Below are positions 27,196 to 35,884 of a stretch of 64,000 nt of DNA, piece by piece; the stretch's first letter is position 1; the number at the start of each line of letters is the position of its first letter. Location of the stretch: assembly GCA_001829315.1 (NCBI GenBank), contig MIAY01000034.1, forward strand, positions 28,845 to 92,844, read 5' to 3'. The position numbers and the translations under genes are program-made. Source of the DNA: Spirochaetes bacterium GWE1_32_154 (GTDB taxonomy: Bacteria; Spirochaetota; GWE2-31-10). The notes beneath the pieces are model-generated. The model saw only the letters and a list, made by a program, of their open reading frames with translations. It made no database searches and had not been told where the DNA came from.

Positions 27196-28974
27196 TTATT
27201 CAATACCCATAATCTCTATATCACCATTTCTGCTTCCTGCAAATAATTTATTATCGAAATAGTGGATTTTTGTAACAGGTGAAACCAATGTTGTGTTTAG
27301 TTTTTTTGTTATACTAAGATCTTTTTTGTTGATAATGTATATTGTCGCCAGAGAGTCAGTTATTGCGATTGATTCCGGAAGTAAAGTAAAAACGCCTTGA
27401 TTGATAGCATTACGTTTGTTATTTGCAATCAGAATACTGTGTATTACACTGAAATCTTTTGGATGTATAGAATAGAATGTTCCGTTTTCATCTGTTGTAT
27501 AGATAACTCCATTTTCAATAACCGGTTGTGATGTTATAATAAAAGGCATACGCGTTTTTATCAGAATCTTTCCTGACATATCAAGTTTATACATATTTCC
27601 CTGAAGATCTGTGGTGATAATGGTATTTTCATGGAGAATTGCTTTGAAAACTGACCGGTCAGACAGTTGATATTTCCATTGTGGTTTACCATCCCGTGAA
27701 AATAAACCTATAGTTTTATCGGCAATTGAAGTGATAATGAAATTATTATCTGAAACTATCGGGGAAAGTGGTTCTGTAATGGTAATAAACGGTTTTGATT
27801 CAACAGTTTTCTTTTGAAAATTAAAAAGATAAATTCCCTTATTTAAAGGTAAATAAACATCAGATTCAATAACAGAAATGGTATTACCAAAAAGTATCGC
27901 GCCATCCATGATAATTTGTGAGGTTTCATTACCATTTTTCATGTTGAGTGTAATAAACTTTTTATCCGTTGAAGAAATAAAAAGTGAATTGTTGAATATC
28001 ACCGGTAATGACATAAAGCGGATGCCTGTTGTATTACCGTATATTTTCTTCCATATTGTAGAACCATTTGTATCAAGCATTGTAATGTGAGATTCAGATT
28101 GAGCAATTATTGTATTTTGATACGGTATAAAACCAAGAATTGCATTGTTTTTTTCGTTGCTGCCGTTTTTTATGATTTTTCTAAAAGGTGATTTTTCTGA
28201 AATGGGACTATTCTGTATATTTGTTTTGGGAATTTCAGCAATTTTTATCATACTATCGGTTATAAACCCATTTAAATCTGCTTTTATCACTTCACCGGCG
28301 TGTATTCGTATTATATCGCGGGATATTTTATGGGTGATTGACAGAACACCTTCTGTAAGTGTGACCGTTGAGAGAGAGGGCGCTTTATGATTAACTTCAA
28401 ATTGTGTTCCGATTACTTCAATAATTAAGAGAGGTGTATTAACATAAAATGGTATGTTATTTTTCTTATGTATTTGAAAAGTTGCCGTTCCTTTTTCAAC
28501 TGCAACCTTGTAATGACCGGTTTTCGTTTCTATTGAGTCTATACGAATCTCTGTTTCATTGTTTATTGTAATAATTCCTCTTTCGTTGAGGTCTAATGAA
28601 CATTCTGATATTTTGCCGGTGAAAATTATATCGTCTTTTTTGATAGAGGTTGTGGATGAAATCAATCGGGTATTATTTTCTCTGACATAATATACCTGAT
28701 TATTAATTGATGAAATTGATACCGGATTATTCACCAAAGATATTTTCTGATAGATAAAAGTGACTATAAAAAACAATAATGATACTGAAATAATTGCCGG
28801 AATTGTTCGAAATATGAAGTGAAAGTGGCTGTATGTATCGGTTTTTTTATAAGCACCATTACGGATTCTGGATAAAAAAGTGTAATCTGTCTTTTCTGAT
28901 GGATTTTCACTACTTTTTCCGGTGATATATTTTTCAAAATCGTTTTCAGATATATTTTCATACCATTTTTTCAT
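27196..28974 (-). CDS. FecR-domain protein with PQQ-like beta-propeller
   Basis: The protein has a short cytoplasmic N-terminus of about 55 residues, one membrane helix (PAIISVSLLFFIVTFIYQ), and a FecR-like periplasmic domain (residues about 90-235; GTATFQIHKKNNIPFYVNTP, VIGTQFEV). After it comes a beta-propeller of PQQ/WD-like blades (IFNNSLFISSTDKKFITLNM, GVIYTTDENGTFYSIHPKD). It follows the ECF sigma gene with stop and ribosome site overlapping (TAGGGG), so translation is coupled. FecR proteins normally relay envelope signals to an ECF factor; here the propeller could be the sensor. ATG 28974 is chosen over GTG 28980 by spacing. Confidence 0.8.
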   Translation of the reverse strand: MKKWYENISENDFEKYITGKSSENPSEKTDYTFLSRIRNGAYKKTDTYSHFHFIFRTIPAIISVSLLFFIVTFIYQKISLVNNPVSISSINNQVYYVRENNTRLISSTTSIKKDDIIFTGKISECSLDLNERGIITINNETEIRIDSIETKTGHYKVAVEKGTATFQIHKKNNIPFYVNTPLLIIEVIGTQFEVNHKAPSLSTVTLTEGVLSITHKISRDIIRIHAGEVIKADLNGFITDSMIKIAEIPKTNIQNSPISEKSPFRKIIKNGSNEKNNAILGFIPYQNTIIAQSESHITMLDTNGSTIWKKIYGNTTGIRFMSLPVIFNNSLFISSTDKKFITLNMKNGNETSQIIMDGAILFGNTISVIESDVYLPLNKGIYLFNFQKKTVESKPFITITEPLSPIVSDNNFIITSIADKTIGLFSRDGKPQWKYQLSDRSVFKAILHENTIITTDLQGNMYKLDMSGKILIKTRMPFIITSQPVIENGVIYTTDENGTFYSIHPKDFSVIHSILIANNKRNAINQGVFTLLPESIAITDSLATIYIINKKDLSITKKLNTTLVSPVTKIHYFDNKLFAGSRNGDIEIMGIE

Positions 28975-28982
28975 ATTCACCC

Positions 28983-29555
28983 CTATCGCTCCATTATGGA
29001 TTTTATTTCTTTCTTTAATGTGTTTCTTGCTCTATATAAAAGCCCTTCAGTTTCACGCTCATTTTTCATTATAATGGTACTGATTTCCAGTACAGATTTT
29101 TTTTCAATATATTTTAATGTCAGAACCTGTTTGTACATATCTTTAAGATTTTCCATGGCACAATTAAACGCCAGCTCCTTTTCCTGTTCAATAACAATTC
29201 CGGGTGAAGTATCTTCCTGATATTCTGTATGGGTCATTATCAGCATGTTATTTATTTTCTCATCACGGATATTTTTTCTGACAAAATCAATATACCGTCT
29301 GTGAGCTATTTTTATAAGCCATGACCGTATATTGGTGTTATTTTTGAGAGTTCCCACAGAGCTCAATGCAGAGTGAAATGTTTCACTGAATATATCTTCT
29401 GCAAGTTCTTTATTACCGCGGGTTTTTAAAAAGATGAAGCGAAATATATTCGATTTATAATCAATGTATAATTTCTCAAGCATGGCAGTATCCCCGTTTT
29501 TTAACTTTTCAAAATCATCGTTACTCCAGCCGATTATTGCCATTAAAATAAACAT
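28983..29555 (-). CDS. ECF-type RNA polymerase sigma factor
   Basis: The protein has sigma region 2 (LEKLYIDYKSNIFRFIFLKT, ELAEDIFSETFHSAL, IRSWLIKIAHRRYIDFVRK) and sigma region 4 (MENLKDMYKQVLTLKYIEKK, EISTIIMKNERETEGLLYRA). It directs transcription of an envelope-related regulon. The start is uncertain: ATG 29555 lies 9 bases after GGAG; the track start is 29570, and ATG 29543 is also possible. No zinc-finger anti-sigma follows; the next gene, a FecR-like membrane protein, likely takes that role. Confidence 0.88.
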   Translation of the reverse strand: MFILMAIIGWSNDDFEKLKNGDTAMLEKLYIDYKSNIFRFIFLKTRGNKELAEDIFSETFHSALSSVGTLKNNTNIRSWLIKIAHRRYIDFVRKNIRDEKINNMLIMTHTEYQEDTSPGIVIEQEKELAFNCAMENLKDMYKQVLTLKYIEKKSVLEISTIIMKNERETEGLLYRARNTLKKEIKSIMER

Positions 29556-29739
29556 TACTGATGTCTCCATTTTAATATCGTTTTGTTTTGTTATATCACA
29601 CGAAAAAACATTTTTAATACGATTTTTACAATAACAGGAATATACTCAAAAAGCAATCTATAGTTAAATGTCTTAAAATATGCACGGTGAGGGTAAGTGA
29701 AGATCGTTCGAAATAGGTTTATACCGGAAAGATTGACAT

Positions 29740-31563
29740 TTACTGATAGTACTCAATTGCTCCCGGGTCGCTTTGGGGTCTATCATCAGAATCCCCGTCA
29801 AAAATTCTTTGTTTTCTAAAATAGTCATATATATATTGTTTATCATTAGTCCCTTTATCGATAATTTCAGAAGCACTAACCGGTGTGTAATCTTTAGCCG
29901 TTACCGGTGCCATGAGTGAAAATATCTGACTTTTTCCTGCAAAATTAGTAAATGATGAATTATTCTGTCCATCATCATCAACAGACTGATAACTGATAGA
30001 ATTGGGGAAATAGAAAACATTGTTAAAAACAACATTGTTTCCCGATTCGATACCGAATTGATTATAAAAAATAACACCGGTTACAATACTATTCTCATCA
30101 TTAACTGATGTGCAGGAAAATGTATTATGATAGATTTGTATGTTTGATGGGGAATTTAAAACAATACCGTTATTCGATATTGTAATGGCTGTTTTTATTG
30201 TTGAAAGTGAGTAGTCTCCGATATTATTTCTTACGGTTATATTTTTACCATTGATACTTATAAGATTGTTTGTATAACTTCTGCTTACGATATGATTATT
30301 TTCAATCAGACAGTTTTGAATTATTTCATACGATGTATTATCGCCGGGTGAAAGAGTTATAATATTTCGTGCATTGGATGTTATCACATTATCCGATATT
30401 ATAATATGAGATGAAATCCGCTGGTCGTTGCTGAATTGTGTTGTTTTAATCGATGTATTTGCAAAAATTGCTAATGTACCATTATTAGCACCTGATGAAT
30501 TAATTATATTATGCTGAATTAAACCTTTGTTAAGATAAGTAAATACAATCTCAGCAGCATTATTGTCATCTGAAATGGTATTTCCAATAAGACTTATATA
30601 ATTACCGCCACAATATAATTCAAACGAATTATTAAAGTGGTTAAAAGTACATTCTGCAATTGTTATCATTTCATGGGGAGGTGTTTTAAAATAGTCTGTT
30701 GTATCGGTAGAAAAGAATAATTCTCCCTGTTGATTATTGAAATCAAGTCGGTATAAAAGAAGTTCTTTAATGTTCAGTCCGCTGTCAAAAACTCTACCTG
30801 TTGTTTTTTGAAATTGAAGGTCAGCTATTCGCCAATCTTTTGTTGCGTTATTCATTGAAGTGAAATAAAAAAGATACCCTGTATTACTTGAGATTATTAA
30901 CGGTTTTTCGCCACTGCCGTATGCACCGATATGTCCCGGTCCTTCACTATCGAGTGAAAACTGTGACGAAGAGGTAAATGTTTTTCCCCGATGAAAAAGT
31001 ATTCTTTTTCCTTTTTGGATATAAGGGAAGGCTGCATCAAAACTGTTTGTAACTATGTTAATTGAACCGGGCGGGGATTCTGAGAAATCGCCATCGGGAT
31101 CAAAGCATATTGTATTGTCACCGGAAAATACAATATCAGGGTTAGTCACCGTGATAATTTTTTCTGAATTGATCGTTGTTCCATCCGGTTGTATTGCTTT
31201 AACCGTTACGTGATAAACACCCGGATTGTCAAATATATGAACAGCAAGCGGCCCGTAACTGCTATTTCTGCTTTGTGCGGTACTCGTAAAAACACCTGAA
31301 TTAACATCATCAAAATCCCATAAAATACTGTAATTTTCAAATGCCGGATTATAGAAATTCTCACGATCTTCGCTTGTATCCGGTGTGATTTCTTTTATTC
31401 CAAAAAATACAGAAAGAGGAGCAACACCGGTATCGGTATTAGTGTCTATCGTAAAGTTTTTATATGATGAGAGATCTACTCTCGGTAGAATACCCGAACA
31501 TGATGATAATAGAAAAAATGTCAGTGAGTAGAAGATTGCCGTTTTTTTTATATAATAGTGCAA
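29740..31563 (-). CDS. Lipoprotein with PKD domain and right-handed beta-helix
   Basis: A lipobox (LTFFLLSSC) precedes a PKD domain (ILWDFDDVNSG... HIFDNPGVYHVTVKAI) at about residues 35-140, then a long right-handed parallel beta-helix region with many N-rich turns (LIQHNIINSSGANNGTLAIF, CLIENNHIVSRSYTNNLISI). The closing segment 'DRPQSDPGAIEYYQ' is usual for such repeat proteins. It is a surface or periplasmic protein that may bind or cleave a polysaccharide; no catalytic residues are evident. Confidence 0.82.
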   Translation of the reverse strand: MHYYIKKTAIFYSLTFFLLSSCSGILPRVDLSSYKNFTIDTNTDTGVAPLSVFFGIKEITPDTSEDRENFYNPAFENYSILWDFDDVNSGVFTSTAQSRNSSYGPLAVHIFDNPGVYHVTVKAIQPDGTTINSEKIITVTNPDIVFSGDNTICFDPDGDFSESPPGSINIVTNSFDAAFPYIQKGKRILFHRGKTFTSSSQFSLDSEGPGHIGAYGSGEKPLIISSNTGYLFYFTSMNNATKDWRIADLQFQKTTGRVFDSGLNIKELLLYRLDFNNQQGELFFSTDTTDYFKTPPHEMITIAECTFNHFNNSFELYCGGNYISLIGNTISDDNNAAEIVFTYLNKGLIQHNIINSSGANNGTLAIFANTSIKTTQFSNDQRISSHIIISDNVITSNARNIITLSPGDNTSYEIIQNCLIENNHIVSRSYTNNLISINGKNITVRNNIGDYSLSTIKTAITISNNGIVLNSPSNIQIYHNTFSCTSVNDENSIVTGVIFYNQFGIESGNNVVFNNVFYFPNSISYQSVDDDGQNNSSFTNFAGKSQIFSLMAPVTAKDYTPVSASEIIDKGTNDKQYIYDYFRKQRIFDGDSDDRPQSDPGAIEYYQ

Positions 31564-31635
31564 AGAATATAACCCCCGCTAATACATCATAAAAAATAAT
31601 AACAAAATCCGGATTTAAAACCATTTTCATCAGCA

Positions 31636-32178
31636 TCAATAAATGGTTGTAATGAAACTTTTTTTTGTTCTTTTTTTAAGTATTTTAAAAGGAAAAAATC
31701 TCGGAACATTTTTTAAATATTCTTCGTAAGATTTTCCAAATCTTATAATTAGTTCCGGCTCTTCAATGAATTTAGCGTTAAAATATAAAATTATTGTATA
31801 AAGTGCAGTTATAATAAAAAGGGAAATTGAATAGTAAACTATTGATTCTCCAAGTAAAACAATTGTCCCGCCTAATGCCATCAGATTTCTGACAAATTTA
31901 TAGGGTCCTTTTATTACAAATTCTTTAGGAGGCAGTGTTGGATTTGGAGTCCCTTTACCAAATTTCTTAAACAGAAATATTGTATACAATATTAAACTCA
32001 AACCACATAAACCAATAAATATACCTGCAATTAAGAAATAAACATTTGTTGTAATAATATAATTTTGTTTTAAAAAATATGTATCACATAATTTTGCTAC
32101 CAATGGTGAAATTACTAAAATTGCTGTCGGAACAATTATATACGTCATAATTTCAACTATTTTATCCTTTTTTGTCAT
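31636..32178 (-). CDS. Isoprenylcysteine carboxyl methyltransferase-like membrane protein
   Basis: This 180-residue protein has about four membrane helices and the C-terminal ICMT/PEMT signature: VIKGPYKFVRNLMALGGTIV and later FIEEPELIIRFGKSYEEYLK. In bacteria this family is often called 'methyltransferase family protein' and probably methylates small or lipid substrates with SAM; the substrate here is unknown. The start at 32178 follows GGAG. It is alone, bounded downstream by a gap of about 70 bp before the beta-helix lipoprotein. Confidence 0.85.
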   Translation of the reverse strand: MTKKDKIVEIMTYIIVPTAILVISPLVAKLCDTYFLKQNYIITTNVYFLIAGIFIGLCGLSLILYTIFLFKKFGKGTPNPTLPPKEFVIKGPYKFVRNLMALGGTIVLLGESIVYYSISLFIITALYTIILYFNAKFIEEPELIIRFGKSYEEYLKNVPRFFPFKILKKRTKKSFITTIY

Positions 32179-32225
32179 ATCATAATCTCCACAATTTAAT
32201 TAAGATAAATACTCAGGAAAATACT

Positions 32226-32381
32226 GAGCCTCTTGCAAAAATACTTTTTTTATCTCGAATTTTTGCATGAGGCTACCCTGGCTGCATGGTCGAGCAGCTG
32301 TACTCAGCGACCAGACTCTAACTCAATTATATTGCGTATGGCGGGAGCAAAAACAATGTACTCATTTTTTGCAACAGCTTC
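32226..32381 (+). repeat. Palindromic MITE-like element, copy 5 (long form with extra arm)
   Basis: This 156-bp element starts GAGCCTCTTGCAAAAATAC and ends TTTTTTGCAACAGCTTC, with perfect TACT duplications on both sides (32222-32225, 32382-32385). It carries an additional arm closed by GGTCG/CGACC between the left and central arms. It fills most of the 309-bp gap between the methyltransferase and the debranching enzyme gene; the rest is AT-rich without a recognised feature. The track ORF 32233-32433 is noise inside it. Confidence 0.85.
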
Positions 32382-32487
32382 TACTTTAAACGATTTTATT
32401 TACAAAATCAAACAAGAAAAAATAAAAGTTTAAAAAAATACTTCTTGCTATTGATTTGCGATATTTTATAATAATAAACTGATTTCA

Positions 32488-34866
32488 TTATAACTTATAC
32501 TTTCCTTTAAGAATAATTTCTTTCAGAAAGTCCTTCTTTTTTAAGACCGGATAACTTGTTTTCTTCATCTTTGCAAACTTCAATTCACCAATCAGATCTT
32601 TATATGAAGATTTTGTTTTAGTCACCGTCAGTTCTTTATCATTACAGAAATACTGTGAATTAACCGTTTTCAATGTGTAAACGCTGTCACTTTCCGCATC
32701 AAATTGTGATGAATACTCATTACCCGAATCATCGGTAAAAATAAATGTAATCTGTTTAGTGCCGAGTTCTTTCGTTTGAATTGAATATGTTCCATTGGTA
32801 TGAACAAAATAAATAAAACCGTTGCCGGCTTTTTGAACAACCGATGTTTTTCCCATTTTCACAGGAAATTTTGGTTTAACCGTTATTCTGTTTTCTAAAA
32901 GTTCAGGTTTGATGCCTGCATAATTCTGGTAAAAAACACGGGCAAATTCTGCAACGCTCCAGGCCTGACTGTATGTTCCGGTTAGTTTTACCTTGCCGTT
33001 TTTTCCCGGGATAGCATCCATATTTTCAGACATAGAACCAATACAACCTTGATTTAAAATCTGATCTGCTAAATTAAGGGTGAAATCAAAAGCAAAATCC
33101 TGGTAACTATACTCAGTCATTGCGTTAACCGAAAGTCCCGCATTCCAGCCCCAAATCGTACCGTTGTGATATGCAGCATCTTTATTATACATACCGTTTT
33201 CATGAAACGGATGAAAATACGGGTCGTTTTCATCAAGACTTAATACACCATATTCAAGTTGCAATTTAGGTATCGCATTTTTAAGTATTAATGCACCGTT
33301 TTCATCAGGTATAAATCGTGAAAATGGAACGGTAATTGCCATGAACTGATTCGGCCGAATTCTTTTATCCGCTTTGCCTTCCTTGGTTATTCTGTCAAAA
33401 AGCATTGAGCCCTTTTTATTCCAGAATTTTTCAAGAAATACCGTTTTAACCTTTTCAGCTTTTTCAAACCACTCGGTAGCCAGGTCATTGTGTCCGGTTA
33501 TCTGCGCAAGTTTTGCGGATGCGTATAATTGGTTAAACCATAACGCCTGTATTTCTACAGCCCGGTTTCCCCGAGGTGACCATGGCTGCGTACCGGCGAT
33601 TTTTGCATCCATCCACGTATCGGCATCAGCGTGGGTTAACATCCCGTATTCATCAACAAAATATTTTTCCGCCCCTTCAATTGCAAGTTTTGCAACATCA
33701 AACATCGCTTTTGCATATTCAGTATCATTCGTATATTGCAAATATTCGTATGCCTCACGAATCATCCAGGGAGTTCCATCTGTAGTATTGTAAATAATGC
33801 TTTTATCCATAACCCGGTTTGGTATGCGACCGTACATTTTTTTGTCAGCTTCTTTGTGCTGATAGTCTGAGAATGTTTTCAATATCGATTTAGCTTCATT
33901 AAATCGTCCCGTTACAATTGAAGTCCCCGGTAGAGAAATGAATGTGTCTCTTCCCCAGTTTTGCTGAAACCACGGAAACCCGGCGTAAATCCCCATTCCT
34001 GAATATTTTGTGTTAATCATCGTGTTTGCTGAAATGATTGACCAGCCGAGTGCTTTGTTGAATAATTGATTCTCGGTTTGCACATAACAGTTCGATAGCA
34101 TTTCGTAGAAGAACTTTTTAGTTCTGGATGCTAATTCTGCGTATTTACCTTTATAAAGTTTTGCTTGTGCTAAAAGATTTTCTTTATTGTCACTAAAAAG
34201 AATAATCAGTTTTACTTCACCCTTACTGGTGTATTTTCCTGCATAAATCCCTGTTTTAACAAGACCTTCAGCAGGTGCGTTTTCATCTGAACTTGAAATA
34301 AGCGGAGTATACTGTGCGGTATCATATAAAACGGCACAGTACTTCATTTTATTTTTTTCATCGGTAGAAGTAAAAAGTGCTAAATTATCATTTTTGATAA
34401 TTTCGGCAGAAATCATTTCTGATTTTCGCGCATTAATAATTGACGGTATGAGTGAGTACTCACTCATTACATCCCCGCTTACTGAAATCAAAACGCCATT
34501 TTCATTCTGTAGAAGCATGAATGTCGTTTTTATATTGTCAGGAAAGTTGTAGGTTAACCCATAAGGCTGTAAAGTTGCTGTCGGCGCAACTTGTATATCA
34601 AGCAATTTTCCATTTGAATATGCACTATAGTCAGTATATGCGTTAGAATCATTTATTTTATAATCACCGTTTCGTGAACTATACGTTTTTCCAAGATAAA
34701 CCCCGTTTGTTCTGTCAGTCATAACAATTTGTCGTGAGTCACCTTTTTGAAGGGTAACATTATAATAATCAAGTAAAACATCTATTTCCGGAATGGTTAT
34801 AATGTTTTCACTAAATACGTTTATTGTCAGAATAAGTGCCAGTACAATAACAATTTTTTTTATCAT
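32488..34866 (-). CDS. Exported glycogen-debranching enzyme-like alpha-1,6-glucosidase (GH133-like)
   Basis: A cleavable signal peptide (IVIVLALILTINVFS) sends this 792-residue protein out of the cytoplasm. The catalytic (alpha/alpha)6 barrel shows the debranching-enzyme signatures GFPWFQQNWGRDTFISLPG and VEIQALWFNQLYASAK, along with DADTWMDAKIAG. The N-terminal 270 residues are a beta-sandwich typical of the family. It should release glucose at alpha-1,6 branches of starch or glycogen fragments. Export is notable because most such enzymes act on cytoplasmic glycogen. It is divergent from the solute-binding protein and near the GH31/GH13 pair. Confidence 0.9.
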   Translation of the reverse strand: MIKKIVIVLALILTINVFSENIITIPEIDVLLDYYNVTLQKGDSRQIVMTDRTNGVYLGKTYSSRNGDYKINDSNAYTDYSAYSNGKLLDIQVAPTATLQPYGLTYNFPDNIKTTFMLLQNENGVLISVSGDVMSEYSLIPSIINARKSEMISAEIIKNDNLALFTSTDEKNKMKYCAVLYDTAQYTPLISSSDENAPAEGLVKTGIYAGKYTSKGEVKLIILFSDNKENLLAQAKLYKGKYAELASRTKKFFYEMLSNCYVQTENQLFNKALGWSIISANTMINTKYSGMGIYAGFPWFQQNWGRDTFISLPGTSIVTGRFNEAKSILKTFSDYQHKEADKKMYGRIPNRVMDKSIIYNTTDGTPWMIREAYEYLQYTNDTEYAKAMFDVAKLAIEGAEKYFVDEYGMLTHADADTWMDAKIAGTQPWSPRGNRAVEIQALWFNQLYASAKLAQITGHNDLATEWFEKAEKVKTVFLEKFWNKKGSMLFDRITKEGKADKRIRPNQFMAITVPFSRFIPDENGALILKNAIPKLQLEYGVLSLDENDPYFHPFHENGMYNKDAAYHNGTIWGWNAGLSVNAMTEYSYQDFAFDFTLNLADQILNQGCIGSMSENMDAIPGKNGKVKLTGTYSQAWSVAEFARVFYQNYAGIKPELLENRITVKPKFPVKMGKTSVVQKAGNGFIYFVHTNGTYSIQTKELGTKQITFIFTDDSGNEYSSQFDAESDSVYTLKTVNSQYFCNDKELTVTKTKSSYKDLIGELKFAKMKKTSYPVLKKKDFLKEIILKGKYKL

Positions 34867-35063
34867 GGTGTTCTCCGTTTAAATTGAGGGGCAGTTGTGT
34901 GTCAAAAATAGTTTTTATTATATGATATATAGAAATGAATTTCAATATGTTTATTCATATATACAAAGTGTCAAAATTTCCATTTCTTCTATTGAATTAT
35001 GATAATAAACTTACTATACTTCGCAAGGGCCTCAATATTCAAATAAATATCAGGAGATGGAAA

Positions 35064-35792
35064 ATGAAGCGATATGTTGTTAGTGCTGTTTTATTATTTT
35101 CTATTGCATGGCTATCAAACGCTGATGTGAAAAAAGAATACCTATGTGGAATAGCAATCGGTTTTCAGCCGTACCAGTATGTTAATGAAAAAGGCGAACC
35201 GGCTGGCATTGATTATGATGTTACAAAAGCTGTATTTGATAATGCAGGTTTGAAGGTGACGTTTATTCAGGAGCCATGGGATAATGTTTTGCTTCATTTA
35301 ATGCATAATGTTGGTAAAGTAAGTATGGTGTGTGGTGCTGAAATGAGCGATGAGAGAAAAAAATATCTTGATTTTACAGACTCATACTACAGTCGAAATA
35401 TTGTTATATTTACTTTAAAAGACAGTGCTGTTGAAAAAATAAGCGATCTTTATGGTCAGATAATTACCGGTGACAGGCATTCATTCATCGAAAGATTTTT
35501 AGGCGATAGTAAAAACAAAATTAGAATTATGACAACAGTGAGTAAAGAAGATTCATTTATAAAACTAAAAGATAAAAAGGTAGTTGCCGTTGTCGCACCG
35601 CTGGAAGTTGGTAATTTTATTGCAAAAAAAATGGGTTTAGAAGTACGGGTTTTATCGGAAAAAGATCCCGGTTCCCATGTTGCATTTGCTGTTGCAAAAG
35701 GTGATAAAGAACTATTGGATATTCTCAATAATTCTTTATCCAAGTTGATAAAAGATGGAACTGTTATAAAAATAATGAATAAATATAAATAA
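35064..35792 (+). CDS. Periplasmic solute-binding protein (family 3-like)
   Basis: The protein of 242 residues has a signal peptide (SAVLLFSIAWLSNA) and an SBP_bac_3 fold: YQYVNEKGEPAGIDYDVTKA near the start and the hinge motif CGAEMSDERKKYLDFTDSYY. Proteins of this group bind amino acids or other small solutes. The ORF track start at 34935 has no ribosome site; ATG 35064 follows AGGAG. There are no transporter genes beside it, so it may feed a distant ABC transporter or a chemoreceptor. Confidence 0.85.
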   Translation: MKRYVVSAVLLFSIAWLSNADVKKEYLCGIAIGFQPYQYVNEKGEPAGIDYDVTKAVFDNAGLKVTFIQEPWDNVLLHLMHNVGKVSMVCGAEMSDERKKYLDFTDSYYSRNIVIFTLKDSAVEKISDLYGQIITGDRHSFIERFLGDSKNKIRIMTTVSKEDSFIKLKDKKVVAVVAPLEVGNFIAKKMGLEVRVLSEKDPGSHVAFAVAKGDKELLDILNNSLSKLIKDGTVIKIMNKYK

Positions 35793-35829
35793 ATGTAGCT
35801 TCTGTAAAAATCCTAAATATAAAAAAACC

Positions 35830-35858
35830 TTGACAATTGGAAACGTTTCCATTATTCT
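35830..35858 (+). promoter_or_regulatory. Glucan operon promoter with LacI/CcpA-type operator in the spacer
   Basis: TTGACA (35830-35835) and TATTCT (35853-35858) are 17 bases apart. The perfect 14-bp palindrome TGGAAACGTTTCCA (35838-35851) fills the spacer. This has the central CG dyad of LacI-family operators (cre/MalR-like), so a repressor bound here would block the polymerase directly. Confidence 0.8.
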
Positions 35859-35884
35859 TGTTTATAGAAAATATGGAGGTAGAA

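Noticed and set aside
32233-32433. ORF 32233-32433
   Set aside because: It lies inside the palindromic element at 32226-32381 and has no supporting features.
35793-35815. TAGCTTCTGTAAAAATCC as a further copy of the palindromic element
   Set aside because: Only about 15 bases match and there is no second arm or opposite end.
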